A DNA stretch of 64,000 nucleotides from Sphingomonas sp. (GCF_019635455.1 NZ_JAHBZJ010000005.1:1-64000); one strand, 5' to 3'. Shown: positions 1 to 8,901, counted from the first letter of the stretch. Numbers and translations: made by a program. The notes: generated from the sequence alone by a model not told the origin.

Positions 1-1328
1 CGCGAAACGCGGTCGCTAAGGGACTTGGCGTAAAGTCCTGGGTGAAAACCTCGCTCGCCCCGGGGTCGCCGGCTGCGGGCGCCCTGCTCGCCCGTGCCGG
101 GCTGTTGTCGCCGCTGGAGCAACTTGGCTTCGCGATTGTCGGCACCGGCTGCACGACCTGTATCGGCAATTCGGGTCCGTTGATTCCGGCAATGGCTGCG
201 GCAGTGCAGGCTGGCGTCGAGGCGGTGGCGATACTCTCGGGCAACCGCAACTTCCCCGGTCGTGTCCATCCGCAGGTGCGCGAGGGCTTTCTCGTCTCGC
301 CGCCGCTCGTCATCGCTTTTGCGATTGCCGGCGATGCTGCCCGCGACCTTTCGCGTGAACCGCTGTGCCATGGCCCGGACGGGAAGCCGGTCATGCTTGC
401 GGAACTCTGGCCGTCGTCCGACGAGATCGATCATCTCCTCGCAGCGGTCCGGTCGCCCGAAACGGTGCTGGCCTGCCATGCCGATGCGGAGGCAAACCCG
501 GACTGGCGCGCGCTCGATGCCCCAAGTTCGGTGCGCTTTCCCTGGCGTCGCGATTCGACCTATCTGCGTCCTCCACCCTTTGCCCGGATCGAGGGCCGGG
601 TGCCGCTGGACGGTGCGGTGGCGCATGTCCTGTTGTCGCTGGGCGACGACATCACCACCGATCACATCTCGCCCGCCGGTGCGATTGCGGCGGACAGCGG
701 GGCAGCACGCTATCTGATCGCCAATGGCGCGATGCGCGATGACCTCAACGTTTATGCGGCGCGGCGCGGCAATTGGGAGGTCATGGTGCGCGGCCTGTTC
801 ACCAATCCATCGGTAGCCAATTTGCTCGACCCGTCGCTCAGGCCGGGATGGACCATATATGCGCCCAGCGGGGAGGCGATGCCGCTCTGGGATGCGGCGC
901 GTGCCTATCGCGAGTCGCGAACGCCACTCGTGATCGTCGCTGGCGAACGCTATGGCGCTGGTTCCTCGCGCGACTGGGCGGCGAAGGGTCCCTGGCTGCT
1001 CGGCGTGCGCGCGGTCATCGCGTCCAGCTTCGAGCGGATTCACCGCAGCAACCTGATCAATATGGGTATCCTTCCACTCGAAGCGCCCCAGATCAGCGCG
1101 CCGGACCTGCGGTCGCTGGCGGCGGCCGATCGGGTCATCTTTCCCGATCGGCTCACGCTCGATCCGGGCGCACGCCTGCCGCTGCGCGTTCAGAGAACGA
1201 CCGGAGATATCGGGATCGATGTGCGGCTTGCCGCCGAAACGCGAATGGAATGCGAGGTGCTGGCGCGGGGCGGCATGCTGCCCAACCTGCTTCGCCGCCT
1301 GCTCGATGCCGAAGGAACGAAGCAATGA
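1..1328 (+). CDS. aconitate hydratase family protein, C-terminal half (5' end outside window)
   Basis: The reading frame is open from base 3, so the start lies upstream of the window. The visible 441 residues cover the second half of an AcnA-type monomeric aconitase. They include the CTTCIGNSG segment that carries two cluster cysteines, the SGNRNFPGR block, the TTDHISPAG block of the swivel domain, and the ERYGAGSSRDWAAKG and ERIHRSNLINMGILP motifs. The family hydrates or dehydrates citrate, 2-methylcitrate or related tricarboxylates through a 4Fe-4S cluster. I cannot tell a TCA-cycle AcnA from a catabolic paralogue without the N-terminal half. The stop overlaps the ATG of a following gene that an IS element has cut off. 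Confidence 0.9.
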   Translation, partial: RNAVAKGLGVKSWVKTSLAPGSPAAGALLARAGLLSPLEQLGFAIVGTGCTTCIGNSGPLIPAMAAAVQAGVEAVAILSGNRNFPGRVHPQVREGFLVSPPLVIAFAIAGDAARDLSREPLCHGPDGKPVMLAELWPSSDEIDHLLAAVRSPETVLACHADAEANPDWRALDAPSSVRFPWRRDSTYLRPPPFARIEGRVPLDGAVAHVLLSLGDDITTDHISPAGAIAADSGAARYLIANGAMRDDLNVYAARRGNWEVMVRGLFTNPSVANLLDPSLRPGWTIYAPSGEAMPLWDAARAYRESRTPLVIVAGERYGAGSSRDWAAKGPWLLGVRAVIASSFERIHRSNLINMGILPLEAPQISAPDLRSLAAADRVIFPDRLTLDPGARLPLRVQRTTGDIGIDVRLAAETRMECEVLARGGMLPNLLRRLLDAEGTKQ

Positions 1329-1352
1329 GAATTACGGCGTTGCTGCTGCTGG
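1325..1352 (+). pseudogene. remnant of a gene cut by the IS6 element (first ~9 codons)
   Basis: An ATG overlaps the aconitase stop codon as ATGA. It opens a frame reading MRITALLLLG, which looks like the start of a signal peptide, before running into the left end of the insertion element. No continuation is recognisable on the other side (2180-2219), so the rest of the gene was deleted or moved. It was probably co-transcribed with the aconitase gene. Confidence 0.45.
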
Positions 1353-2179
1353 GGTCCTGTCAGACCAATGCGGCAGCTGTTAGGGGCGGGGTATGCCGCG
1401 AAAATCCCGAGCCTTGCCGCCGAGCCCGTTCCGCCGCTTCAACTCGTCACCCGAGGTGATCCGGCTGGTGGTGATGATGTACGTTCGGTTTCCGCTTTCG
1501 TTGCGGAACGTAGAGGACCTGCTGTTCGAGCGCGGAATCGACGTCTGCCATGAAACGGTGCGGGCCTGGTGGAACAGGTTCGGCCCGATGTTCGCGGGCG
1601 ACATTCGTCGCCAGCGTGTTAGCCGAATGCGAGGCTTTCGCCATTGGCGGTGGAATCTCGACGAGATGTACGTCAAGCTGAACGGCGAGATGGTCTACCT
1701 CTGGCGCGCTGTCGATCACGAGGGCGAAATCCTGGAGAGCTACGTCACCAAGACCCGCGACAAGCAGGCGGCGCTGAAGTTCATGAAGAAGGCGCTTAAA
1801 CGTCATGGCGCCCCTGAGGCGATCGTCACCGACGGGCTTCGATCATATGGCGCAGCGATGGACGAGATCGGCAACCGCCAGAAGCAGGAAACCGGGCGTT
1901 ACTTGAACAATCGCTGTGAAAATAGTCACTTGAGTCTGCGCAGGCGCGAGCGAGCGATGCTCAGATTTCGAAGGATGAAGTCCTTACAGAAATTCGCCTC
2001 CGTCCACGCCAATATTCACAACCATTTCAACCAAGAGCGCCATCTCGTCGACCGACAGACCTTCAAGGAACGCCGCTCGGCCGCGATGGTCGAGTGGCGG
2101 TCGCTGGCCAGCTAGGCGACCAATCTCAAAGCCCGATCTCCATCCTGTGGAGAGCGGTTCGCGTTAGACTGACAGCACC
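1353..2179 (+). mobile_element. IS6-family insertion sequence, ~827 bp, intact
   Basis: Terminal inverted repeats are visible: GGTCCTGTCAGACCAATGCG at the left end, and GGTGCTGTCAGTCTAACGCG when the right end is read inward. They enclose one transposase gene, and the length and end structure fit IS6. The 8 bp outside each end (GCTGCTGG and CTGCCGCG) differ, so no target-site duplication is visible. That suggests replicative (cointegrate) rearrangement or deletion at this locus rather than a simple fresh insertion. Confidence 0.85.
1393..2115 (+). CDS. IS6-family DDE transposase
   Basis: The 240-residue protein has the IS6 pattern: a short N-terminal helical DNA-binding region, then a DDE catalytic core. 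The three acidic residues sit in LDEMYVKLNGE (first Asp), AIVTDGLRSYG (second Asp) and NNRCENSHLSLRRRER (Glu followed by the basic block). The length is normal for the family and there is no frameshift, so the enzyme is probably active. It lies wholly inside the two terminal repeats. Confidence 0.93.
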   Translation: MPRKSRALPPSPFRRFNSSPEVIRLVVMMYVRFPLSLRNVEDLLFERGIDVCHETVRAWWNRFGPMFAGDIRRQRVSRMRGFRHWRWNLDEMYVKLNGEMVYLWRAVDHEGEILESYVTKTRDKQAALKFMKKALKRHGAPEAIVTDGLRSYGAAMDEIGNRQKQETGRYLNNRCENSHLSLRRRERAMLRFRRMKSLQKFASVHANIHNHFNQERHLVDRQTFKERRSAAMVEWRSLAS

Positions 2180-2219
2180 CTGCCGCGCTTTCGACGCGGC
2201 GGCCTTTACGCGAGCGCGC

Positions 2220-2711
2220 TCAGTAACGGATGCCCTTTGCCGCCAGCCGTGCGTGGAGCGCGGGATCGACGGCATCCTCATGCGCCTTGCGCAGCTGGAT
2301 CAGCGAGGCGAGCGGGCATTCGACATAGTGGATCGCGCGCCAGCCATCGGGCGTGCGGCGCAGCGTCATGCTGATCCGCACCGGTCCGCCGAATGGCCGG
2401 GGGTACAGGCGATTGCCGGGAAGATAGGTGCTCCAGTTGGCGTGGAAGAAGGCGATGGCGACATCCGCCCCCGCCGCGACCGCGGTCAGGTCGTGCCAGG
2501 TGAGCAGCCGTTCGGCCTTTGACCGATCGACGCCCCAATAGCCCAGGATCGCGTCCCATCCGATATGCGGCTCGCACTCCTCTGCCAGATAGATCGCGTT
2601 CGGCTCGCTCTCGTCCCACAGCGCGCGCATGGCGGACACGTCATAGACGTTCCACGCGGCGAAATAGGCGTCGAGAAAGGTCGAGAGTTCGGCGTGCAGC
2701 TGATCGGTCAT
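2220..2711 (-). CDS. SnoaL/NTF2-like domain protein
   Basis: The 163-residue protein has the cone-shaped NTF2/SnoaL fold signature: an N-terminal helix (LSTFLDAYFAAWNVYDV), an ALWDESEPNAIYLAEE strand-turn region, and a C-terminal RRTPDGWRAIHYVECP sheet as in ketosteroid-isomerase-like proteins. Members include isomerases, cyclases, hydratases and small subunits of oxygenases; this sequence alone does not say which. It is the last gene of a minus-strand operon with aldehyde dehydrogenase, racemase-like and monooxygenase genes, six bases after the dehydrogenase stop. A role in that catabolic pathway is inferred from position. Confidence 0.75.
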   Translation of the reverse strand: MTDQLHAELSTFLDAYFAAWNVYDVSAMRALWDESEPNAIYLAEECEPHIGWDAILGYWGVDRSKAERLLTWHDLTAVAAGADVAIAFFHANWSTYLPGNRLYPRPFGGPVRISMTLRRTPDGWRAIHYVECPLASLIQLRKAHEDAVDPALHARLAAKGIRY

Positions 2712-2717
2712 CGCGGT

Positions 2718-4184
2718 TCAGGCTCCCATCTTGCGCAGGGTGAGAGGGCGGCGGGGGATGCTGACCGCCTTCTGGCGCGTGTAAAAGGCCTCGGCCGCGC
2801 GACCGCCCTCCGCCCCGACGCCGGAGTCGCGGAAGCCGCCAAAGGGCGCGCGCAGGTCGCGGAACATCGGCGTGTTGCACCAGATCGTCCCGGCGGAGAT
2901 GCGCTCCTGCGCCGCCATGATCCGTTCGATGTCGCGCGACCAGGCATAGCCGACCAGTCCGAAGCGCGATTCATTGGCGATGCGATAGGCGTCCTCGTCG
3001 CTGTCGAACGGCATCAACGCGGCGAACGGCCCGAAAATCTCGTCCTGGCACAGGCGGTGGTCGTTCGAATCGACCTCGGCGATCGTCGGCTGGAAATAGA
3101 AGCCGCGCTCGAACCCCTTTGCCCGACCGCCGCCGGCGATGATCCGGGCGCCGGTATCCCCGGTGGCCGGCACGAAACTCCTCACATGCTCGTAATGCTG
3201 ACGGGTGGCGAGCGGGCCGATCTCGGTCGCGGCGTCGCGCGGATTGCCGACACGCACGCGGTTCGCGCGCGCCACGAAGGCCTCGACGAACTGCTTGTAG
3301 ATGCCGCGCTGGACCAGCACGCGTGATCCCGCCAGGCATTGCTGGCCATTGTTGGTGAAGATGCCGATCAGCGCCCCGTCGAGCGCCGCGTCGAAATCGG
3401 CGTCGTCAAAGATGATGTTCGCCGATTTACCGCCCAGTTCCATGACCGACGGTTTCAGGTTCGCCCCCGCCGCCGACATGATGAGCCTGCCCGTGCGCGT
3501 CCCGCCCGTGAACGACACGCAATCGATGCCGGGATGCCGCACCAGCCGGTCGCCGACGCTGGCGCCGAAGCCGTTGAGCAGATTGACCACCCCTTCCGGC
3601 AGCGCGGCCTGGATCGTTTCGACAAGCAGGGTGAGGCCAAGCGGATCCTGCTCCGCCGGTTTGAGCACGCAGGAATTGCCGAACGCGATCGCCGAGGCGA
3701 CCTTCATCGACCCCAGCGCCAGCGGCGAGTTCCAGGGCGAGATCAGCGCCGCGACACCGACCGGTTCGCGCCGGACATAGGTGAGGTAATTGGGGTCCTG
3801 TTCGTACAATTCCCCCGCCATCTGTCCGATATAGTCGGCAAAGAAGCGGAAATTCCCTGCCGCGCGGACCACCTGGCCGTTGCGGACCTGGGCATAGGGG
3901 ATGCCGGTATTGGCGCATTCGACATCGGCGATGCGATCGGCCGCTGCGTCGATCGCGTCCGCACATGCGCGCAGTGCCGCCTGCCGTTGCTCCACGCTCA
4001 TGCACCGCCAGTCGCCACGGTCGAACGCCGCGCGGGCCGAGCCAACCGCCCGATCGACCAGCGCGTCCTCCGCCTCGGGGATTTGCGCGATCACCTCTTC
4101 GGTGGACGGATCGACGACGGTGATCGGGGCGCCGGAGCCGGCGACGCGCCGTGCGTCGATGATGGCGGCGGGACAGCTGGTCAT
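2718..4184 (-). CDS. NAD(P)-dependent aldehyde dehydrogenase
   Basis: The 488-residue protein belongs to the ALDH superfamily and oxidises an aldehyde to a carboxylate with NAD(P). Visible hallmarks are the ISPWNSPL substrate-channel motif, the FTGGTRTGR nucleotide-binding block, the general-base Glu in VMELGGKSAN, the catalytic Cys in NNGQQCLAGSRV, and DEIFGPFAALMPFD. The ATG at 4184 is preferred over upstream in-frame sequence because it forms a 4-bp ATGA overlap with the preceding racemase-like gene and follows an AAGGAG site. The closest groups by eye are betaine-, aminomuconate- or hydroxymuconate-semialdehyde-type dehydrogenases. The context suggests a pathway aldehyde intermediate as substrate. 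Confidence 0.93.
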   Translation of the reverse strand: MTSCPAAIIDARRVAGSGAPITVVDPSTEEVIAQIPEAEDALVDRAVGSARAAFDRGDWRCMSVEQRQAALRACADAIDAAADRIADVECANTGIPYAQVRNGQVVRAAGNFRFFADYIGQMAGELYEQDPNYLTYVRREPVGVAALISPWNSPLALGSMKVASAIAFGNSCVLKPAEQDPLGLTLLVETIQAALPEGVVNLLNGFGASVGDRLVRHPGIDCVSFTGGTRTGRLIMSAAGANLKPSVMELGGKSANIIFDDADFDAALDGALIGIFTNNGQQCLAGSRVLVQRGIYKQFVEAFVARANRVRVGNPRDAATEIGPLATRQHYEHVRSFVPATGDTGARIIAGGGRAKGFERGFYFQPTIAEVDSNDHRLCQDEIFGPFAALMPFDSDEDAYRIANESRFGLVGYAWSRDIERIMAAQERISAGTIWCNTPMFRDLRAPFGGFRDSGVGAEGGRAAEAFYTRQKAVSIPRRPLTLRKMGA

Positions 4185-4951
4185 TGGTCGATGGCTCCTT
4201 GGCGGGGCGGGGAGAGCGCGGCGGCGAGCCGGGGCGCCCAGTCGGTGGGATCGGGTTCGGCAATGCCGATGGCGCGGCACAGGCTGCGCGCGAGGCACAG
4301 GTTCGACGACAGGATGACCGGTCCGGCGGGCGGGTCGGCCAGCAGTGCCAGCGAAGGCATGCCGGTGCCGCTGAGCAGCACCGCATCGACATCCATCTGC
4401 GCAAGCGCGTCAGCGGCCGGGCGCGCATCGGCGCTGCCCAGCGTGTAGATGCCGCGCGTATCGCCAATGCCGGTTTCGATGCGGCGTACGGACGCCACCT
4501 CATAGCCGGCCGCGCGCCAATAGGCGGCCGCCGCATCGACCAGTTCCGCTGGATAGGGGGCGGCCAGCGCGATCCTCCGCGCGCCGATGCGGCGCAGTTC
4601 GGCGTCGATCGCATCGGTCGCGGTGACGATCGGATAGCCGAACCGCTCCGTCAGCCCCGCGACCAGCGCGCGTTCGTGCGCGCGATCCGCCAGATAGGAG
4701 GAGCCGGTACAGGCAAATCCGTACACCGCCGGGCGCAGCGTATCGAACTGCCCGATCGCGACATGCATCCGCTCAAGATAATCGCGAAGGCGATCGAGCG
4801 ACGCCGTTTCGGCACTGACCAGCCGCGATACGGCGAGCAGGACGTTGGGCGGCATCAGGATGCGCAGTTCCGCCTCGACTGTCGGGTTCGCCTGGGGCGT
4901 GCCGATGCCGACCAGCCCGGCGCGGCCATAGTCGTAACGCTGCCCGCTCAT
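4181..4951 (-). CDS. Asp/Glu racemase superfamily protein (maleate isomerase / arylmalonate decarboxylase-like)
   Basis: The 256-residue protein has the two-lobed fold of maleate cis-trans isomerase, AMDase and aspartate racemase: LVGIGTPQANPTVEAEL at the N-terminus, a first catalytic-cysteine motif GFACTGSSYL, and a RRIALAAPYP core strand. The second motif, where maleate isomerases have a Cys just before MPSL, reads LLSGTGMPSLAL and has no Cys. So only one of the two usual nucleophiles is visible. It overlaps both neighbours by ATGA junctions, giving tight translational coupling with a monooxygenase and an aldehyde dehydrogenase. Isomerisation, racemisation or decarboxylation of a maleate- or malonate-like acid is possible; the exact reaction is open. 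Confidence 0.8.
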   Translation of the reverse strand: MSGQRYDYGRAGLVGIGTPQANPTVEAELRILMPPNVLLAVSRLVSAETASLDRLRDYLERMHVAIGQFDTLRPAVYGFACTGSSYLADRAHERALVAGLTERFGYPIVTATDAIDAELRRIGARRIALAAPYPAELVDAAAAYWRAAGYEVASVRRIETGIGDTRGIYTLGSADARPAADALAQMDVDAVLLSGTGMPSLALLADPPAGPVILSSNLCLARSLCRAIGIAEPDPTDWAPRLAAALSPPRQGAIDQ

Positions 4952-6135
4952 GCCACCGCCTCGGCCTTGCGCAGGCCGTCGATCATCGACGTGCGCAGCA
5001 GATGCGCGCGCGCCGTCGCCGGATCGCCCGCCACGCGTTGCAGCTCGGTCAGCATCTCGCGGCGGCGTGCCGGGTCGCGCTCCTGCATCCGTGCGCGGTT
5101 GCGATCGGCCTGGGTCAGAATCTCGTTCAGCGCGATCGGGCGGCGGCGGCGGGTATAGCGGTCGAGATGGGCGATCGGGGCGCCGTCGATCACCTCACGC
5201 AAGGTGGCGACCAGTTCGAACGCGTCGTGGATACCGCCGTTCATGCCCATTCCGCCCGACGGTGAATTCACATGCGCGGCGTCGCCGGCGAGCAGGATGC
5301 GACCGTGGCGATAGGCGTCCACGATCCGCATGTGGATGCGATAGGGGCGGATCTCCTCGACCCCATGGCCTTCCGCGCTGGGCGCGATCTCCTGCAACTT
5401 TCGCGCGATGCTCGCCGGTTGCAGCGCATCCTCGATGGTCTCCTCGCCATCGGGATAGAGGCTGCACCGCCACAGGTCGGGAAGGCGCAGCAGGCTGAAC
5501 GTCCCGTTCGCCTTCCACACATAATTGACGTTGGACAGGCCGGGCAGGTGGTCGTGAAAGGGAAAGCGGGTCGTCGCCAGGATCGTGGTTTCGGGATAGG
5601 TCTTCCCCTCGAACGGCAGGTCGAGGCGGCCACGAACCACGCTGCGCGCGCCATCGGCGGCGATCAGGAAATCGCCGTCGAGCCGATGCGCGCCGCCATC
5701 GCCGTCGCGGGCGGTGACGATGACGCGATCGTCATCCTGTGCGACATCCTCCAGCCTGATCCCCATGCGCACGTCGCCGCCCTCCGCCACGACGCGGTCG
5801 AGCAGGATGCGGCACAGCACCGATTGTTTGCATTGCAGGCGATAGGGGTGTCCCGTCTCGCTCGCGATCGCGGCGAGGTCGAACACCGCACGATCGCCAT
5901 CGGGGTGCATGCGGATCTGCCAGCTGGGGCTGATCAGGCCCTGTGCGATCAGCGGCGCGGCCACGCCCAGCGTGTCGAGCATGTCCAGCGTCGGGGGATG
6001 AAAGGTCGAGGCGCGTAGGTCGTCGGGCAGGTCCGTCTCCGCCTCGATCAGGGTGAACGGCACACCCTGGCGCAGCAACAGCAGCGCGGCGGTCAGACCC
6101 ACCGGACCCGCACCCGCGATCAGCACCCGCTTCAT
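4948..6135 (-). CDS. FAD-dependent aromatic-type monooxygenase (PHBH fold)
   Basis: The 395-residue class A flavoprotein monooxygenase inserts one oxygen atom using NAD(P)H and O2. Motifs seen are the N-terminal GxGxxG (GAGPVGLTAALLL), the DG motif in LIAADGARSVVRG, and the second FAD motif GDAAHVNSPSGGMGMNGGIHDA. The frame stays open upstream for more than 1 kb, but that part is antisense to the divergent methyltransferase gene. The start at 6135 follows a GGAAGGGG ribosome site and the MKRVLIAGAGPVG start is typical. It is the first gene of the minus-strand operon 6135-2220 and faces a methyltransferase gene across a shared operator. Confidence 0.92.
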   Translation of the reverse strand: MKRVLIAGAGPVGLTAALLLLRQGVPFTLIEAETDLPDDLRASTFHPPTLDMLDTLGVAAPLIAQGLISPSWQIRMHPDGDRAVFDLAAIASETGHPYRLQCKQSVLCRILLDRVVAEGGDVRMGIRLEDVAQDDDRVIVTARDGDGGAHRLDGDFLIAADGARSVVRGRLDLPFEGKTYPETTILATTRFPFHDHLPGLSNVNYVWKANGTFSLLRLPDLWRCSLYPDGEETIEDALQPASIARKLQEIAPSAEGHGVEEIRPYRIHMRIVDAYRHGRILLAGDAAHVNSPSGGMGMNGGIHDAFELVATLREVIDGAPIAHLDRYTRRRRPIALNEILTQADRNRARMQERDPARRREMLTELQRVAGDPATARAHLLRTSMIDGLRKAEAVA

Positions 6136-6191
6136 ACCCGATCGCCCCTTCCCATCGCCACCATACCGGCCGATCCCCCTTGCATTCCCAT

Positions 6192-6211
6192 TTGTACTAG
6201 ATATAAGACTA
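6192..6211. promoter_or_regulatory. operator copy a of the HutC/GntR-type regulon (divergent promoter)
   Basis: TTGTACTA-GATA-TAAGACTA matches the pattern TTGnnnTA-N4-TAnnnCAA with one mismatch among its fixed positions. It sits between the divergent monooxygenase and methyltransferase genes in an AT-rich stretch that must hold both promoters. The other copies in the island support it. Confidence 0.6.
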
Positions 6212-6303
6212 TTCGCAGTCGCAAGCGCCCTTGTCCAGTGCGGAAAATGGCGCATGTGCGGCGCGGCGACCGGTTGGGGCCGTCCGGATATGGAGTATGC
6301 GCG

Positions 6304-7506
6304 ATGGCTTCTGAGGCATTGATCGAGCTGCGGAATTCCGCGATCCCCGATATCGAGGCGCTGGCGAAGCCGACGCTGGAAGAGCGGGGGCGCCAGCGTT
6401 TTTGCAGCGCGCTGCGCCGTTACGCGATCCAGGACCTGCCGGAGATGCTGCGGACCGATTATGAGGATCGGGTGCGTCCTCGCCTGGCCGCACGGGGCGA
6501 CGCGCCCGGGGATGCGCTGGAAATCGAGCGGGCGATGAAGGGGGAGGCGTCCTACCGCTTCTATTCGAGCGTCCGTTACAATGCGCAGGAAATGTGTTTC
6601 CTGTCGGTGCAGGACAGTATCGAGCGCGCCCTGCCCGAGATGATCGATGTCGCCCGCGACGCGGCGGCGCGCAATCCGGCGGGCGGGTCGCTGCGGCTGG
6701 ACCCGTCGCTGGAGATGCCGCGCTATCTGACCGCGCTCGACGTCCACCTCACGCCGGGCTGCTTCCACAGCGAATGGATTGCCGACGACGTCGCGCAGGG
6801 CGCGGTCGTGAGCCTGGGCGCGCGCGTCTTTTCCGCGACGATGAACCACCGCAGCTGGGGCGGGGTGGCGCGGGTCATTTCGCGCTGGATCAAGCATGAG
6901 CGGCCCGATTTCCGGCCGTTGCGCATCCTTGATCTCGGTACGTCTTCGGGCAAGAATCTGATGCCCTATGTCGAGGCGTTTCCCGGGGTTGAGGCGCATG
7001 GCGTCGATCTGGCCGCGCCGCTGCTGCGCTGGGGCCATGCAGTTGCCGAACATGAAGGCATTCCGATCCATTTCAGCCAGCAGAACGCCGAGTCGCTCGA
7101 TTTCCCCGACGGTCATTTCGACCTGATCGTGTCCAGCTTCTTCTTCCACGAAATCCCGGTGAAGGCGACGCGCAGCGTGCTGAGCGAGTGCCGTCGCCTG
7201 CTGCGGCCCGGCGGGATGATGGTGCATCAGGAACTGCCCGCCACCGGGCTGGTCGATGCCTGGGAAGATTATTTCTGGAACTGGGATACCGATAACAACA
7301 ATGAACCCTTTTACACCGCGTTTCGCGCACAGGATCCGATCGCGCTGATGGATCAGGCCGGGTTCGACGTGGCGCGCGGTTTCGCACGCATCCTGCCCGA
7401 CGTGAACGCCTATCCCGATCGCCACGGCGCGTTCGACTGGGACGAGCCGGGCCGGCCGCGTCATGGCAAGGGCGGCTGGTACGTCTTTGGCAGCAGCATC
7501 GCCTAG
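6304..7506 (+). CDS. class I SAM-dependent methyltransferase with N-terminal accessory domain (copy 1)
   Basis: The 400-residue protein has about 200 residues of unfamiliar N-terminal sequence followed by a Rossmann methyltransferase domain. The latter shows motif I ILDLGTSSGKN, an acidic loop AHGVDLA, and motif IV FDLIVSSFFFHEIP with RLLRPGGMMVHQE. The N-terminal part contains a DVHLTPG...DDVAQGA block that recurs in the second methyltransferase of the island, so the two are paralogues. ATG 6304 is chosen because GGAG lies 8 bases before it. It is transcribed divergently from the monooxygenase operon and is followed by a transporter gene. The methyl acceptor is unknown; O-, N- or carboxyl-methylation of a small molecule is the usual job of this class. 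Confidence 0.85.
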   Translation: MASEALIELRNSAIPDIEALAKPTLEERGRQRFCSALRRYAIQDLPEMLRTDYEDRVRPRLAARGDAPGDALEIERAMKGEASYRFYSSVRYNAQEMCFLSVQDSIERALPEMIDVARDAAARNPAGGSLRLDPSLEMPRYLTALDVHLTPGCFHSEWIADDVAQGAVVSLGARVFSATMNHRSWGGVARVISRWIKHERPDFRPLRILDLGTSSGKNLMPYVEAFPGVEAHGVDLAAPLLRWGHAVAEHEGIPIHFSQQNAESLDFPDGHFDLIVSSFFFHEIPVKATRSVLSECRRLLRPGGMMVHQELPATGLVDAWEDYFWNWDTDNNNEPFYTAFRAQDPIALMDQAGFDVARGFARILPDVNAYPDRHGAFDWDEPGRPRHGKGGWYVFGSSIA

Positions 7507-7548
7507 GCGCCGCAACGGATATTTCGGATTTCAGGACGGGGGAACGCG

Positions 7549-8901
7549 GTGGAGAAGAACGCAAGCTGGTACCGCTGGTACGTCGTCGTCCTGTTGCTGC
7601 TGGTCTTCGTCCTCTCCTATTTCGATCGCTACATCCTCTCGCTGCTGGTCGAGCCGATCAAGAAGTCGATGAACCTCAGCGACTTCCAGATCGGCCTGTT
7701 GCTGGGGCCGGCCTTCTCGCTGTTCAACGTCGTGGTGATGATCCCGCTGGGCGTGCTGGCGGACCGGGCCAATCGCAAATGGCTGCTGGTCGTGGGGATC
7801 GTCATCTGGTGTACGATGACCGCGATGAGCGGCTTTGCGATGAGCTTTCTGCCGCTGCTCCTGTTCCGCTTCGGCCTGGGGCTGGGAGAGGCGGTGGTCA
7901 GCCCCTGTTCGGTCTCGATCATCAGCGATTATTTCGGTCGCAAGGAGCGGGCGCGGGCGATCAGCCTCTATATGGCCGGCCCGTATCTGGGCGCGGGCCT
8001 CGCCTTTCTGGCCGGCGGCGCGCTGGTGTCGATGCTGCATGAATCGGGGCCGGTGGATCTGGGCATCCACACCTTCCAGCCGTGGCAGCTGGCGTTCCTT
8101 CTCGTCGGCATTCCCGGCTTCGTCTTCGCGTTGCTGATGCTGACCGTGCGCGAACCCGTCCGTACCGAGCGGATCGGGCCGCAGGGCGGGGCGCAGGCGA
8201 GTGCGGTGCGCTACATGCTCGAACGCTGGCGCGGGTTCGGCGTGCTGACGCTGGGTGCGACGTGCAATTTCGCGATGAGCACCCTGACGCTGTGGAACGT
8301 GCCGCTATTCCAGCGCGTGCATGGCTGGTCGGTGGTCGAGATCGGCGCGGTTACCGGCCTGTTCTACTTCACCGCCGGGCCGATCGGAACCGCGCTGGCG
8401 CTGTGGGCGAGCAAGGCGCTGGGCAAGGGCAAGGAGGACAGCGCGATGCGCGTGCTGATCCTTGGACTGTTCATCACCGTGCCGGCCAGCGCGCTCTATC
8501 CGATCCTGCCCAGCCCCGAGCTGGCGGTGGTGGCGATGTTCATCGCCTTTATCGGCAAGTCGACCGCGACGGCGGGCGGGCCGGCGGCGTTGCAGATGAT
8601 CACGCCGGGCGAAATGCGCAGCCGGTCGGTCGCGATCTTCAATACCGTCATCATGCTCGTGGGGCCGCTGTTGGGACCGCCGCTGATCGGCGCGGTCACC
8701 GACTGGATGGGAACGCCCAAGGCGATCGGCGTCGCGCTGAGCGGATTTGTGATCGTCGTCGGGGTGCCGACGTTGCTGGTCGTCTGTTTCGGCCTCAAAC
8801 ATTATCGCGCGCTCGCGGCGCAGATGGCCGGAACGCTGGACAATGGCGGCACGACGGGCGGGGAGCCGGGTGTGGCGGACGGAAACCCGGCACCCGCCTG
8901 A
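7549..8901 (+). CDS. MFS transporter
   Basis: The 450-residue integral membrane protein has about 12 hydrophobic segments. The first contains YFDRYILSLL, and the conserved loop-2 motif of the major facilitator superfamily is seen as GVLADRANRKW. The sequence resembles the spinster/ACS-like branch that moves organic acids and lipid-like small molecules. The GTG start follows GGGGGAA. It lies 42 bases after the methyltransferase gene in the same direction. Import of the pathway substrate across the inner membrane, with the TonB receptor doing so at the outer membrane, is the simplest reading. Confidence 0.88.
   Translation: MEKNASWYRWYVVVLLLLVFVLSYFDRYILSLLVEPIKKSMNLSDFQIGLLLGPAFSLFNVVVMIPLGVLADRANRKWLLVVGIVIWCTMTAMSGFAMSFLPLLLFRFGLGLGEAVVSPCSVSIISDYFGRKERARAISLYMAGPYLGAGLAFLAGGALVSMLHESGPVDLGIHTFQPWQLAFLLVGIPGFVFALLMLTVREPVRTERIGPQGGAQASAVRYMLERWRGFGVLTLGATCNFAMSTLTLWNVPLFQRVHGWSVVEIGAVTGLFYFTAGPIGTALALWASKALGKGKEDSAMRVLILGLFITVPASALYPILPSPELAVVAMFIAFIGKSTATAGGPAALQMITPGEMRSRSVAIFNTVIMLVGPLLGPPLIGAVTDWMGTPKAIGVALSGFVIVVGVPTLLVVCFGLKHYRALAAQMAGTLDNGGTTGGEPGVADGNPAPA

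Noticed and set aside
1345..2187. Eight-base target-site duplication of the IS6 element
   Set aside because: The flanks GCTGCTGG and CTGCCGCG do not match, also when the ends are shifted by one base.
6136..7515. N-terminal extension of the FAD monooxygenase frame
   Set aside because: The extra residues are antisense to the methyltransferase gene and the GxGxxG start with a ribosome site lies at 6135.
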